The notes below the pieces were generated by a model. It saw only the letters and a list, made by a program, of their open reading frames with translations, did not search any database and had not been told where the DNA came from. From the NCBI GenBank assembly GCA_007280125.1, contig QYPT01000012.1, positions 1 through 34,532 of the forward strand: a stretch of 34,532 nt of DNA, written 5' to 3'. The translations under genes were made by a program, and so were the position numbers. Below are positions 10,791 to 19,682 of the stretch, piece after piece. Source of the stretch: Streptomycetaceae bacterium. GTDB lineage: Bacteria; Actinomycetota; Actinomycetes; Nanopelagicales; Nanopelagicaceae. The first letter of the stretch is position 1, and each line of letters starts with the position of its first letter.

Positions 10791-10964
10791 TCAGACCTCG
10801 ATTACCTGACGACGGTTGTACATGCCGCATGTTGGGCAAGCAGTGTGTTGCAATTTTGGTTGCTGGCACTGTGGGCAGGCTGCAAGTGCTGCAGCAGTTG
10901 TCTTCCACTGGCTACGGCGGGAACGGGTCTTGGAGCGGGACATCTTTCGCTTTGGTACTGGCAC
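10791..10964 (-). CDS. rpmF: 50S ribosomal protein L32
   Basis: The 57-residue protein begins MPVPKRKMSRSKTRSRRSQW and carries two CxxC pairs (CPQC, CPTC). This makes it the zinc-binding form of L32, a large-subunit protein. It is too short for the ORF track. The start is GTG at 10962-10964, seven nt after GAGG. The stop lies one nt before the proposed rnc start, suggesting coupling. The rpmF-rnc linkage is common in actinobacteria. The leader directly upstream holds three tandem 10-bp repeats. Confidence 0.97.
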   Translation of the reverse strand: MPVPKRKMSRSKTRSRRSQWKTTAAALAACPQCQQPKLQHTACPTCGMYNRRQVIEV

Positions 10965-10975
10965 GATCGTTCCTC

Positions 10976-11005
10976 TTTCTTAGTGTTTCTTAGCGTTTCT
11001 TAGCG
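10976..11005 (-). repeat. three tandem 10-bp repeats in the rpmF leader
   Basis: The plus strand reads TTTCTTAGTG, TTTCTTAGCG, TTTCTTAGCG in direct succession, ending 12 nt before the GTG of rpmF. The last copies run into the Shine-Dalgarno region. Function unknown. Confidence 0.8.
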
Positions 11006-11078
11006 CTTCCGTCTAAAGCCCCAAACCCTGCGGGCAAGGGGTTCAGTATTCCCTATTTAGGCGAATTCTTGAAATCCG

Positions 11079-11654
11079 CTACTCCTGCTCCGTTAACCCC
11101 TGGAGCGAGGCCCATCGTGGGTCAATGACCTCATGGCCATGATCTGAGGCTAGAAGGCTCCATCTCACGCCGCATCCAGGGCATAACCCCGGACAATCTT
11201 CTGTGCAAAGCGGGTTTATTGGAAGGTCCAAGACAATCGCATCTCTGATTGGAGCCTCAAGGTCGAGAACATCGCCATCCATCATCAACTCATCATCTTC
11301 ATCTAAATCATCATTTTCTTCGCGGGCACGTTTGCGTTGCGCTTTAGTGTGAGCCTTCTCTGGCTCGTAGCGATACAACTCTTGAAATGCTCGATCTACT
11401 TCTATCTCTACTACCTCAAGACAGCGCATGCATTCGCCCTTTGCAATCGCATTTACTTGAGCACTTACAAGGACACCTTGAGTCACAGACTCAAGGCGAA
11501 GATCAACATGTATGTCTTCGCCAGGTTGAACTGCAATGACATCAATCCCCACTCTCTCGGGGGCTGGGATGTCAAAGAAATATTCTTTCATCTCACCTGC
11601 ACGCCGCGAAAGGTCGTGTGTGTTGAGAAGATAAACCTGCGAGGGGCGTGTCAT
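11079..11654 (-). CDS. yceD: YceD/DUF177 family protein
   Basis: This 191-residue protein belongs to the DUF177 family, almost always encoded next to rpmF. The family has been linked to 23S rRNA accumulation and ribosome assembly. It starts with a domain rich in beta strands and has a CxxC-type pair (CMRCLE). A very acidic linker rich in Asp and Glu follows, then a cysteine cluster (CTEDCPGLCPGC) that looks metal-binding. The start ATG has no Shine-Dalgarno sequence; an AT-rich TATATT lies just in front. It sits 12 nt behind the SepIVA-type gene and about 114 nt before rpmF. The exact biochemical role is unknown. Confidence 0.85.
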   Translation of the reverse strand: MTRPSQVYLLNTHDLSRRAGEMKEYFFDIPAPERVGIDVIAVQPGEDIHVDLRLESVTQGVLVSAQVNAIAKGECMRCLEVVEIEVDRAFQELYRYEPEKAHTKAQRKRAREENDDLDEDDELMMDGDVLDLEAPIRDAIVLDLPINPLCTEDCPGLCPGCGVRWSLLASDHGHEVIDPRWASLQGLTEQE

Positions 11655-11666
11655 GGAAAATATAAA

Positions 11667-12149
11667 CTATTTATCTGCGGCTAATTGAGAAAGCACATCA
11701 TTGTCGTGGGCACCGGCTAAACGCTCGCGTCCACGAGAAACAGCATCCATTGTCTTATTGAGAATGACCTCTAAAGTGGCTAGTCGAGAATCAATGTACT
11801 CCTCAACTTCTTGGCGTTCGTTCTCTGCAATCGCTCGCGCTTCAACAAGAATTCTCATGGATTCATCACGGGCAGATTGCACGATGGAAGTTTGCTCAAC
11901 CATGCGAGCAACTTCTTCACGGGCCATCGCTATTAATTGTTCGGCGCTACCACGGCCCTCTTCCAAAATTGCATCACGCGTGAGCAATAAGTTTTGGGCT
12001 TGCGCAAAATCTTGAGGCAAAGCGTTCTTGGCATCATCTAGTATTTCCAAAAGTTCGCTGCGGTGAACAACGCATGATGCAGATAATGGGACGCTTCGTG
12101 CCTCTTCGACCATTGTGATTGCTGAAATGAGTTTCTCGATGGAATCCAT
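11667..12149 (-). CDS. sepIVA: DivIVA-like septation protein (SepIVA type)
   Basis: This 160-residue protein is predicted to be largely helical. It has an N-terminal segment reminiscent of DivIVA (FxxxEVLDxLxxA-like: SELLEILDDAKNALP) and a coiled coil rich in Glu, Ala and Arg. Its position between coaD and DUF177 matches the mycobacterial gene for SepIVA, a protein required for septation. The assignment rests on position and coiled-coil character, since I cannot run a search. ATP synthase b-subunit-like proteins look similar but have a membrane anchor, which is missing here. The ATG directly abuts the coaD stop (TAAATG) and has a strong AGGAGGT nine nt upstream. Confidence 0.65.
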   Translation of the reverse strand: MDSIEKLISAITMVEEARSVPLSASCVVHRSELLEILDDAKNALPQDFAQAQNLLLTRDAILEEGRGSAEQLIAMAREEVARMVEQTSIVQSARDESMRILVEARAIAENERQEVEEYIDSRLATLEVILNKTMDAVSRGRERLAGAHDNDVLSQLAADK

Positions 12150-12632
12150 TTATTTCTTACCTCCTAGGCGAACACGCAGTGCCTCGTGAACTTTGGGTGG
12201 AACCATGACGGAAACATCTCCGCCAAAGTGGGCAAGCTCTTTAACGATAGATGACGAGAGAAAAGAATGAGTCGGTGATGTTGCCATGAACATCGTTTCA
12301 ATCTTTGCTGCTTGAAAGTTAATTTGGGCCATCTGCAACTCGTAATCAAAATCCGTTACCGCGCGAAGTCCTTTAACAATGGTCCCGATATTATTTGCTT
12401 TGCAATAATCTGTTAATAGGCCATACCAAGAATCCACAACCACATTTCCGAAATCTTTCGTTGTCTCACGGATCATTTCGATTCGCTCCTCAACTGTAAA
12501 AAGGGAGGATTTTGTGCGATTTTCCAAGACCGCCACAACCACCTGGTCAAAGCGGGCGCCGGCGCGCTCGATGATATCTAGGTGACCATATGTGATCGGA
12601 TCAAAGGATCCAGGACAAACGGCGCTCTTCAT
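12150..12632 (-). CDS. coaD: phosphopantetheine adenylyltransferase
   Basis: CoaD transfers AMP to 4'-phosphopantetheine, the fourth step of coenzyme A synthesis. The nucleotidyltransferase motif PGSFDPITYGHLD lies at residues 8-20, and the C-terminal motif SFLSSSIVKELA (family ISSS-x-V-R/K-E) is intact. At 160 residues it has the family length. The ATG lacks a Shine-Dalgarno sequence; TAGCGT ends seven nt upstream, so a leaderless message is possible. It lies 29 nt behind rsmD, its frequent partner, and abuts the sepIVA start. Confidence 0.97.
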   Translation of the reverse strand: MKSAVCPGSFDPITYGHLDIIERAGARFDQVVVAVLENRTKSSLFTVEERIEMIRETTKDFGNVVVDSWYGLLTDYCKANNIGTIVKGLRAVTDFDYELQMAQINFQAAKIETMFMATSPTHSFLSSSIVKELAHFGGDVSVMVPPKVHEALRVRLGGKK

Positions 12633-12639
12633 GTCGCAA

Positions 12640-12645
12640 ACGCTA
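12640..12645 (-). promoter_or_regulatory. possible -10 element of coaD (leaderless geometry)
   Basis: TAGCGT on the minus strand ends seven nt before the coaD ATG, and no Shine-Dalgarno sequence is present. A clear -35 was not found. Confidence 0.35.
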
Positions 12646-12661
12646 GCAATAGTTGAGGCTC

Positions 12662-13231
12662 TTATCCATTTTGAGCCAGGATTGCGTAGTAAATCAGGGC
12701 CTGGCCGTACTTTCGCTCACGCAGAGGCTGATACCCAACAGGCCACTTCAAGGTTTCTGCTTTTGCTGCTCGCTCTACTGCAACAAGTCCATCGGCTCGA
12801 ATGAATCCTCCGGCAAGTAATTGAATGAGAAGAAGATCAAGCTCTTTAGATGAAAAATCATAGGGTGGGTCTATATAGATAATGTTGTAACTAGTGGTTG
12901 CTGGCATTTCAAGAAACTTATGCGCAGACATTGGATAGAGATGAAACTCTCCGACAGTCTTTCCAATGAGTTCTGTATTGGCACGAATTGTCTTACATGC
13001 ACTTTCATCTCTCTCGACTGCGTGCACAAGTACTGCTCCACGCGAAAGTGCTTCCAGCCCAATTGCTCCAGATCCAGCAAATAGATCGAGAAAACTTAAT
13101 CCTAAGAAATCACCAAACTCTGACATTAATGAAGAGAACAAGCCTTCACGTGCTCGATCAGAAGTAGGTCTTGTCGCACCGGCAACTGAAGAGAGAGTCC
13201 GGCCTTTGGCGACTCCAGCAATAATCCTCAT
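12662..13231 (-). CDS. rsmD: 16S rRNA (guanine(966)-N2)-methyltransferase RsmD
   Basis: RsmD methylates G966 of 16S rRNA using S-adenosylmethionine. The 189-residue protein begins MRIIAGVAKGRTL as is usual for RsmD. It has the SAM-binding stretch FLDLFAGSGAIGLEALSRGA and the catalytic N6/N2-methylase motif IDPPYD. The gene lies between recG and coaD, as in most actinobacteria. There is no Shine-Dalgarno sequence; TAAGAT ends exactly six nt before the ATG, which suggests a promoter giving a leaderless message. Confidence 0.95.
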   Translation of the reverse strand: MRIIAGVAKGRTLSSVAGATRPTSDRAREGLFSSLMSEFGDFLGLSFLDLFAGSGAIGLEALSRGAVLVHAVERDESACKTIRANTELIGKTVGEFHLYPMSAHKFLEMPATTSYNIIYIDPPYDFSSKELDLLLIQLLAGGFIRADGLVAVERAAKAETLKWPVGYQPLRERKYGQALIYYAILAQNG

Positions 13232-13237
13232 GGCGTT

Positions 13238-13243
13238 ATCTTA
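13238..13243 (-). promoter_or_regulatory. possible -10 element of rsmD (leaderless geometry)
   Basis: TAAGAT on the minus strand ends six nt before the rsmD ATG, within the 16-nt gap after recG. No Shine-Dalgarno sequence competes with this reading. Confidence 0.4.
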
Positions 13244-13247
13244 CTTT

Positions 13248-15476
13248 TTAGCCCTTATCTATGTAGTCAGCTGCCTCATCGGCCCGTAAATCGCTCAAAG
13301 CGCTCGCTAGAAGTGGGTACTGATTCAATGAAGGATCCGCGTCAACGAGCAATTGCGCATCCGTGCGGGCTGAATCGATAAGGACCTCGTCGCGAAGCAC
13401 GCGCAGTAAACGAAGATGCGAGCGGGTGCCCGACTGGCTAGATCCCAATACATCGCCTTCTCTGCGTTGCTCAAGGTCAATTCGGGATAATTCAAAACCA
13501 TCGAGTGTTCCTGCAACTGCATCGAGTCGAAGTCTGGCTGGCATCTCTTGCTCGACATTTGTCACCAGCAAACATAATCCGGGTGAAGTACCGCGTCCAA
13601 CTCGTCCACGCAATTGATGAAGCTGCGAAACTCCGAAACGGTCAGCGTCCATGATTACCATGATTGTTGCGTTAGGAACATCTACACCAACTTCAATGAC
13701 GGTCGTGGAAACTAAAACGTCAATTTCTCCAGCGCTAAATGCACGCATAGTCATGTCTTTTTCATCCGATGAAAGCTGCCCGTGCAAGATCGCAACCTTT
13801 AAACCGGCAAGGGGTCCGCTGTGCAACGATGGTGCCAATTCTTCAACACTGGCCATCTGGGCAGTTGTTGTCCCAAAAAGGAAATCCATATCTGAATCTG
13901 CAGATTGTGTTGCACTTATTCGAGGGGCAACGACATAAGCCTGATGGCCTTGTGCCACTTCCTCTCGAATGCGCGCCCATGCGCGCTCGACAAAGGCTGG
14001 TTTTTCTGTGGCCGCAATGACATGAGTAGTTATCGGTTGTCGACCTAATGGTAATTCACGCAAAGTTGAAACATCTAAATCACCAAAGACTGTCATTGCG
14101 ACCGTACGTGGAATTGGTGTTGCGGTCATGACCAACAAATGTGGAGGAAATTCTGCCTTTGTCTTTAGGGCATCTCTTTGTTCAACACCAAATCTATGTT
14201 GCTCATCAACCACAATTAATCCCAGATCTGCAAATGCAACGCTCTCGCCCAAAAGTGCGTGGGTTCCAATTACTATTCCGGCATCCCCCGATGCTGCAAG
14301 CGCAAGGGATTCTTTACGTGATGCAGCGTTCTGTGAACCCGTAATAAGAGTTACCTGAGTCGCATATTCGGCGCCACCAAGCATTCCGCCCTGTCCCAGC
14401 GTTCCCAATAGTTTGTTAAAGGTTCGCAAATGTTGTTGTGCCAAAACTTCAGTTGGCGCGAGTAGAGCAGATTGCCCTCCGCTATCTACAACAGCCAACA
14501 TCGCTCTCATCGCAACAATCGTCTTTCCCGAACCAACTTCACCTTGCAGGAGGCGATGCATCGGATGAGAAGCTGCCAGATCATCTTCAATTTCCTTGGT
14601 TACTGCAATTTGTCCAGGTGTTAATTCAAAAGGCAAAGTGGCATCAAAAGCCTCAAGTAATCTACCTTTACGAACGGGGCGCGACTTTGCATTGAGCGCC
14701 CGAAGCTCTGCGCGTCTCACTACTAGCAACAACTGCAATAAAAATGCTTCGTCAAATGTTAAACGCTCTCGTGCGCGATCGGCCTGGGAAAGATCTGTTG
14801 GTTGATGAAGATTGGTGAGCGCCTCTTTAAGGGTGGGATAATTATGCTCAGTGCGTATGTTTTCTGGAAGAAAATCTGGGACATCATCTAGCGCCTCTAT
14901 CGCTAATTTCATGCATTGAGCAATTTTCCATGACGGCAATTTTCCTGTGGCTGGATATAGCGGTAAATACTTACCCGCAAACTCATCAATGGCGCTATCA
15001 ACATCGCTTCCATCCGCAATGAGTTCGTAATCTGGATGCGAGAGTTGTTTCTTACCTTTGAAGTCGCCAACTTTTCCCGCAAAAAGTCCTTGGCGGCCGA
15101 CTCTCAGTTCGCGTTCGCGCCATGCTTGGTTAAAGAAAGTCAGTGAGAGTTTTGAGCGACCATCAGTGACAATCACTTCGAGTATGGTCCCTTTGCGCCC
15201 TTGAAGAGTTCGCGTATTGGTGCTGAAAATCTCCGCCAGAATAGTAACTTCATCATCGGCCTTGAGTTCAGAAATATCGCTGAGTTCTCCGCGCACAACA
15301 TATCGGCGCGGATAATGGCGCAAGAGATCATCAACGGTATGTGCTCCAATGCCATTTTCTAAGGCGGTGGCCGTGCGATCTCCCACGACGTCGCGTAATC
15401 GAGTCTCTAGGGTTGCCACGGCGACATTCTCTCGCTTTAGCGAAGGAGTTGCAGAGTATTCGTGGCGCGATTCCAT
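13248..15476 (-). CDS. recG: ATP-dependent DNA helicase RecG
   Basis: RecG remodels stalled replication forks and branch-migrates Holliday junctions. A wedge/OB-fold region (LRHYPRRYVVRGEL onward) comes first. Then follow helicase motif I GEVGSGKT near residue 315, the DEQH box (VVDEQHRFG), motif III TATPIPRT and motif VI QLRGRVGRG. At 742 residues it is full length. The ORF start ATG (15476) overlaps the end of cydC by 40 nt. An in-frame GTG at 15419 (VATLETRL, close to the usual RecG start) would remove the overlap, so the true N-terminus may be there. Neither start has a good Shine-Dalgarno sequence. Confidence 0.95.
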   Translation of the reverse strand: MESRHEYSATPSLKRENVAVATLETRLRDVVGDRTATALENGIGAHTVDDLLRHYPRRYVVRGELSDISELKADDEVTILAEIFSTNTRTLQGRKGTILEVIVTDGRSKLSLTFFNQAWRERELRVGRQGLFAGKVGDFKGKKQLSHPDYELIADGSDVDSAIDEFAGKYLPLYPATGKLPSWKIAQCMKLAIEALDDVPDFLPENIRTEHNYPTLKEALTNLHQPTDLSQADRARERLTFDEAFLLQLLLVVRRAELRALNAKSRPVRKGRLLEAFDATLPFELTPGQIAVTKEIEDDLAASHPMHRLLQGEVGSGKTIVAMRAMLAVVDSGGQSALLAPTEVLAQQHLRTFNKLLGTLGQGGMLGGAEYATQVTLITGSQNAASRKESLALAASGDAGIVIGTHALLGESVAFADLGLIVVDEQHRFGVEQRDALKTKAEFPPHLLVMTATPIPRTVAMTVFGDLDVSTLRELPLGRQPITTHVIAATEKPAFVERAWARIREEVAQGHQAYVVAPRISATQSADSDMDFLFGTTTAQMASVEELAPSLHSGPLAGLKVAILHGQLSSDEKDMTMRAFSAGEIDVLVSTTVIEVGVDVPNATIMVIMDADRFGVSQLHQLRGRVGRGTSPGLCLLVTNVEQEMPARLRLDAVAGTLDGFELSRIDLEQRREGDVLGSSQSGTRSHLRLLRVLRDEVLIDSARTDAQLLVDADPSLNQYPLLASALSDLRADEAADYIDKG

Positions 15477-17002
15477 CCCGAATGAGTAACAACTATGAGT
15501 GTTCGTCCAAGGGCAAGCACCCTGTCTTCAATGCGGACTGCCAAATCGGAATCTAGATGCTCCGTTGGTTCGTCCAAAATTAGAACTTGTGCAGGAGAGA
15601 GCAATGCACGAGCCAGATTAAGACGCTTCACTTCTCCCCCTGAAAGGCCGCGACCCAAGTCTCCAATGATGGTGCTCAATCCGTCTGGGAGGTGATCCAC
15701 CAAAGAGTCAAGCTCTACAATTCCTAATACTTTCAATAACTCTTCATCCAGCGCCATGGGAGATGCAATCTTAAGATTCTCTCGCAATGATGTATTAAAT
15801 ACATGCCCACTCTGAATAGAACCAGTGATGTACATCCAGAGGTTATCAATATCCCTTAACTCGACGTCATTGATCAATACCGAACCCTCATAGGGCAGCA
15901 GCCCGAGCAGTGCCATTGATAACGTTGATTTGCCGCTTCCACTGCGCCCGCGAATTACTAAACACTCACCGCTCTTTAGGGTAAAGGAAACTGGAGTCAT
16001 GAAATGTTGATTATCGTCCCACTTAACCTGAACGTTTGTGGCACTGATTTCTACGATTGATGAATCGAGAGAAACTTTCCCAATAGATAACTCTTGAATT
16101 TCTTCTTGCAAGGTCTTGATTTCACTGCGAGCTAGTAGCATCTTGCCAGCGCTGTAGAGATTCGGATACCAAGCCGTGATTCCTTCAAACATAACTAAGG
16201 GTAGGAATATCAGCATCGTGATTTGTACTGCAGGTAAATCCTTCTGACTATTCAGGTGGCTTGCCATTAATGCAAGAGAAACAACGGTGAATCCCATGGC
16301 AAGAACAAAGAAGAATTGGTAACGTCGAATATGACGGAGTAAGGAATTCTCCTTCTTCCATATTGCATCTTCAATTACAGATGTCTTGGCCAAGCGCTCA
16401 TTTAAGTACCCATACAACTGAGCTTCAGCGATTCCGTGAGCCGCTTGCTCGATACAGGCAGAGTATTCACTTTCGGAGTGTTCGATTTCTCGTGCAACTA
16501 TTTCAGCACCATTCTTCACGAGAATAGGGACAATAATCAGCAGAAGCACACTCGTTGGGAAAGTGATCCAAAAAGACTCAGGGCGAATCCAATACCCAAC
16601 CAATACTCCGGCTGACACAGAAATCGTTGCCGCAACATGTGGCAAGGTGATTCGAAGTTGATATTCCTGTGCCCGCTCTACGTCATCTACTACTCGTTTA
16701 ACCAATTCTCCGGAATTAAAGTCCCTGACTAACGAAACTGAACGTGATGTGATTTTTTCAAAGAGCTGAACTCGAAGCTGAGTCAGTCGATCAAAGACCA
16801 CTTTATGGCTACTTAGACGTTCGAAATATCTGGCTACCGAGCGGGCAATTCCAAAGAAACGAACCATAACTATCGAAACACTTAAGGTGAGTAGAGGTGG
16901 CTGCGATGAAGCCATCGTTATTAGCCAGGCGCTAGTTATCGTCAATCCCATTCCAGAGATATATGCGCTAGAGCCCAGAATGTACGGGTAAAGTTTTTTC
17001 AT
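15437..17002 (-). CDS. cydC: cytochrome bd assembly ABC exporter subunit CydC
   Basis: CydC and CydD form a heterodimeric exporter needed for assembly of cytochrome bd; heme/thiol export has been proposed. The N-terminal half holds about six membrane segments. The nucleotide-binding domain has Walker A GRSGSGKST near residue 350, signature GLSGGE and Walker B VLILDEPTE. At 521 residues the length is typical. Its ATG overlaps the cydD stop by four nt, and its 3' end overlaps the annotated recG start. It is the last gene of cydABDC. Confidence 0.92.
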   Translation of the reverse strand: MKKLYPYILGSSAYISGMGLTITSAWLITMASSQPPLLTLSVSIVMVRFFGIARSVARYFERLSSHKVVFDRLTQLRVQLFEKITSRSVSLVRDFNSGELVKRVVDDVERAQEYQLRITLPHVAATISVSAGVLVGYWIRPESFWITFPTSVLLLIIVPILVKNGAEIVAREIEHSESEYSACIEQAAHGIAEAQLYGYLNERLAKTSVIEDAIWKKENSLLRHIRRYQFFFVLAMGFTVVSLALMASHLNSQKDLPAVQITMLIFLPLVMFEGITAWYPNLYSAGKMLLARSEIKTLQEEIQELSIGKVSLDSSIVEISATNVQVKWDDNQHFMTPVSFTLKSGECLVIRGRSGSGKSTLSMALLGLLPYEGSVLINDVELRDIDNLWMYITGSIQSGHVFNTSLRENLKIASPMALDEELLKVLGIVELDSLVDHLPDGLSTIIGDLGRGLSGGEVKRLNLARALLSPAQVLILDEPTEHLDSDLAVRIEDRVLALGRTLIVVTHSGWNRATNTLQLLR

Positions 17003-18624
17003 TTTCTTATCACTCGTAAAATTCGATCTCCCGCAACCATTGCACTCGTGTCATGGGTAATGGCAATAACTATTGCTCCCTCTTCTTGGGCACTTCTCAA
17101 GGCGCGCATCACATGGTTTGCGCTTTCTTGATCAAGGTCGGCAGTTGGTTCATCTGCGATTATCAATAATGGATTTCTAATAAGTGCACGAGCAACTGCA
17201 ATTCGGCGAATCTGACCACCTGATGCGCTGTTGCCGTGCTCGCCCCCTGCGATCTTGGTCTCTAAACCATCTGGGAGATCTGACAGAGAAAGGCCTGCAG
17301 CATCAAGTGCTCGTTCAATATCAGCATCACTCAGTGACGGTGACAATAAGATGAATTGATCGCGAACAGTTCCTGAAGCTAGTTGAGGGTTCTGAGGTAT
17401 CCACCCAATCAACTTCTGCCAGGCATCTGTTCTTTCTGGAGTAATTGCAATGTCGCCTTTATTTGTTGTGACGCAGAGATTGGCTGAGTGGGTCATGCCC
17501 AATAAATTTTTAGCAAAAGTAGTTTTGCCAATACCAGATTCGCCGATTATGAAAGTTAATTCACCTGCCTTCACTCGAGAACCAGGAACTACGACTGTCT
17601 CCATTGAATTCTTTGTGAATTCCCAATCACTCCAGTGAATTGAAGTAACGTCATCGCGCCCAATTGCCTCGGAACTTTGTGCAACTCCTTCTGATGAAAT
17701 CCCGCGCACAATTGCAATCTGGCGCAGAGCCTCCGTTCCATCTTCTGAAGCATGAAATAGCGATGCTGCATTGCGCACAGGGAAATACACCTCTGGAGCC
17801 AATATCAAAACGATCAGCGCGGGTTTGAAATCCATAGAACCTGAAACGAGGCGGAGACCTACCGAAACTGCCACAACTGCTACGGAAATTGTCGCTACTA
17901 GTTCTAGAGCAAATGCAGAAATGAATGATATTTTCAATACTTGCATTGTTTCATCCGTATATTTCTGGCCCATGACTCCAATGCGTTTGGATTGACTATG
18001 GCTTCGCCCAAAAATCTTCAGCGTTGCAAATCCACGCAATGAGTCTTCGAAATATCTAGAGAGCATCCCTAGTGATTGCCATTTGCGAGCTACTGAATCT
18101 GCCGAGTACCGTCCGATCAAGGCGCCAAAGAACGGTATCAGCGGAAGTGTCACCAAAGCGATGAAGGCTGAAAGACGATCTTCAAGAAACATAGTCGCCA
18201 TGACAGCAAAGGGAACGATGGATGCAAAAATCATTTGAGGAATGAAACGACCTAAATAAATATCCAGGCCATTTAAACCCTTGGTTAAAACGGTGCTTAA
18301 TTGCGCTGGTGAAGTCCCTGAATACGTGGCAACTGTGGAAGTTGTGGAATTACGAAGATTTCGCTTAATGGTTACTGCTTGGGAGCTTGTCCAGTGCTCA
18401 AAGCCAGCGTTAAAGAGAGCTCTCAGTAACCATAGAAGCGCGAGCAAGATTATCGAATGATTTACTCCAGGTGCATGACTAATGATCCCAATAATTACTT
18501 CAGCGATTAATACTGCATTTGCTATGAGTATCGTCGCCCACATTACCGCAGCAAAAATCCCTACGTACAAAAGTCTGCGGCTACCACTCGCAGTGAGTAG
18601 TAGCCGCAGATCAGATGATTTCAC
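16999..18624 (-). CDS. cydD: cytochrome bd assembly ABC exporter subunit CydD
   Basis: This is the first half of the CydDC exporter. An N-terminal membrane domain (IFAAVMWATILIANAVLIAEVI and further segments to about residue 300) precedes a nucleotide-binding domain. That domain has Walker A GESGIGKTT, signature ASGGQ and Walker B LIIADEPTAD. Length 541 is typical. Four-nt overlaps with cydB upstream and cydC downstream show tight coupling. CydC and CydD are assigned by order after cydAB and by family resemblance, so the two names could be swapped. Confidence 0.9.
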   Translation of the reverse strand: MKSSDLRLLLTASGSRRLLYVGIFAAVMWATILIANAVLIAEVIIGIISHAPGVNHSIILLALLWLLRALFNAGFEHWTSSQAVTIKRNLRNSTTSTVATYSGTSPAQLSTVLTKGLNGLDIYLGRFIPQMIFASIVPFAVMATMFLEDRLSAFIALVTLPLIPFFGALIGRYSADSVARKWQSLGMLSRYFEDSLRGFATLKIFGRSHSQSKRIGVMGQKYTDETMQVLKISFISAFALELVATISVAVVAVSVGLRLVSGSMDFKPALIVLILAPEVYFPVRNAASLFHASEDGTEALRQIAIVRGISSEGVAQSSEAIGRDDVTSIHWSDWEFTKNSMETVVVPGSRVKAGELTFIIGESGIGKTTFAKNLLGMTHSANLCVTTNKGDIAITPERTDAWQKLIGWIPQNPQLASGTVRDQFILLSPSLSDADIERALDAAGLSLSDLPDGLETKIAGGEHGNSASGGQIRRIAVARALIRNPLLIIADEPTADLDQESANHVMRALRSAQEEGAIVIAITHDTSAMVAGDRILRVIRK

Positions 18625-19667
18625 AGAGGCAATGTATCCAAGACTCCGCGTTCTGGATGCATTATCTGAGCAGCGCTCACGCGCTTTCTAAATACCCAGT
18701 ACGTCCAGCCCTGATAAACCAAGACAACAGGCGTCATAACAACCGCTACCACGGTCATTACTTTCAAGGTGTAGTCAGTACTCGATGCGTTTGTAATCGT
18801 GAGGTCAAATTGCGCCCCCAAAGAACTTGGCATAACCCGTGGGTACAGAGCCACAAAGAGTCCGGTTACAAAAGTCGTAATCGCTAACGATGACGCAATG
18901 AATGCCCATCCTTCGCGACGAAGATAATTTGCGCCGAACCCAGCCACCCACAAAAGTGCCGTCGCTACAGAGAGCGTGAGGAACTTCGCGTTGATGGATG
19001 GCAACATGAGGTTGCTCCAGACCAAGAAAGCCACTGCAGACACCGCTGCAACTAGGCCTAACTTGATTGCTAGATCATGAGCCTTGACACGAATTTCTCC
19101 TGCTGTCTTAAGCGCCAAGAAGTGCGCGCCATGGGTAAGAAATACGGTCAAGGTTACGACTCCGCCAAGTAGGGCATATGGATTAAGTAGATTGAAGAAT
19201 CCGCCGACATATTCGATAGAGCCACTCGCCGATTTCTCCAGTGGGACACCTCGAACGATGTTTGCAAATGCAACTCCCCACAAGAGGGCAGGTAGTGCGC
19301 TTGCGATAACAATCGCAACATCCCACCGTTGACGCCATTGTGCCTTGCCGTACTTGCTGCGATATTCAAATGCAACACCACGAACAATGAGTGCAACGAG
19401 TATGAGGAAGAGCGGTAAATAGAAACCACTAAAGAGCGTGGCATACCACTCCGGGAATGCGGCAAATGTCGCACCTCCTGCAACTAATAACCAGACTTCG
19501 TTACCGTCCCAGACTGGCCCAAGTGTCGTTAGTACTGCTCGACGATCGGCTTCATTTCGGGAAACAAAAGGAAGCAACATTCCTACTCCAAAGTCAAAAC
19601 CTTCGAGGACGAAATAACCAACCCAAAGAACAACAATCAAGATGAACCAGACGCTTTGAAATGACAT
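18621..19667 (-). CDS. cydB: cytochrome bd ubiquinol/menaquinol oxidase subunit II
   Basis: This is subunit II of the cytochrome bd oxidase, an integral membrane protein that supports the heme-bearing CydA. It begins with the family pattern W-F-I-L-I-V-V-L-W-V-G-Y-F-V-L-E-G-F-D-F and contains GPVWDGNEVWL, both diagnostic of CydB. It has about eight or nine membrane segments in 348 residues. A good Shine-Dalgarno sequence (AAGGAG) precedes the ATG, and the gene starts 15 nt after cydA. No small CydX-like ORF is visible between cydB and cydD, which overlap. Confidence 0.96.
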   Translation of the reverse strand: MSFQSVWFILIVVLWVGYFVLEGFDFGVGMLLPFVSRNEADRRAVLTTLGPVWDGNEVWLLVAGGATFAAFPEWYATLFSGFYLPLFLILVALIVRGVAFEYRSKYGKAQWRQRWDVAIVIASALPALLWGVAFANIVRGVPLEKSASGSIEYVGGFFNLLNPYALLGGVVTLTVFLTHGAHFLALKTAGEIRVKAHDLAIKLGLVAAVSAVAFLVWSNLMLPSINAKFLTLSVATALLWVAGFGANYLRREGWAFIASSLAITTFVTGLFVALYPRVMPSSLGAQFDLTITNASSTDYTLKVMTVVAVVMTPVVLVYQGWTYWVFRKRVSAAQIMHPERGVLDTLPL

Positions 19668-19682
19668 GGTATTTCTCCTTCC

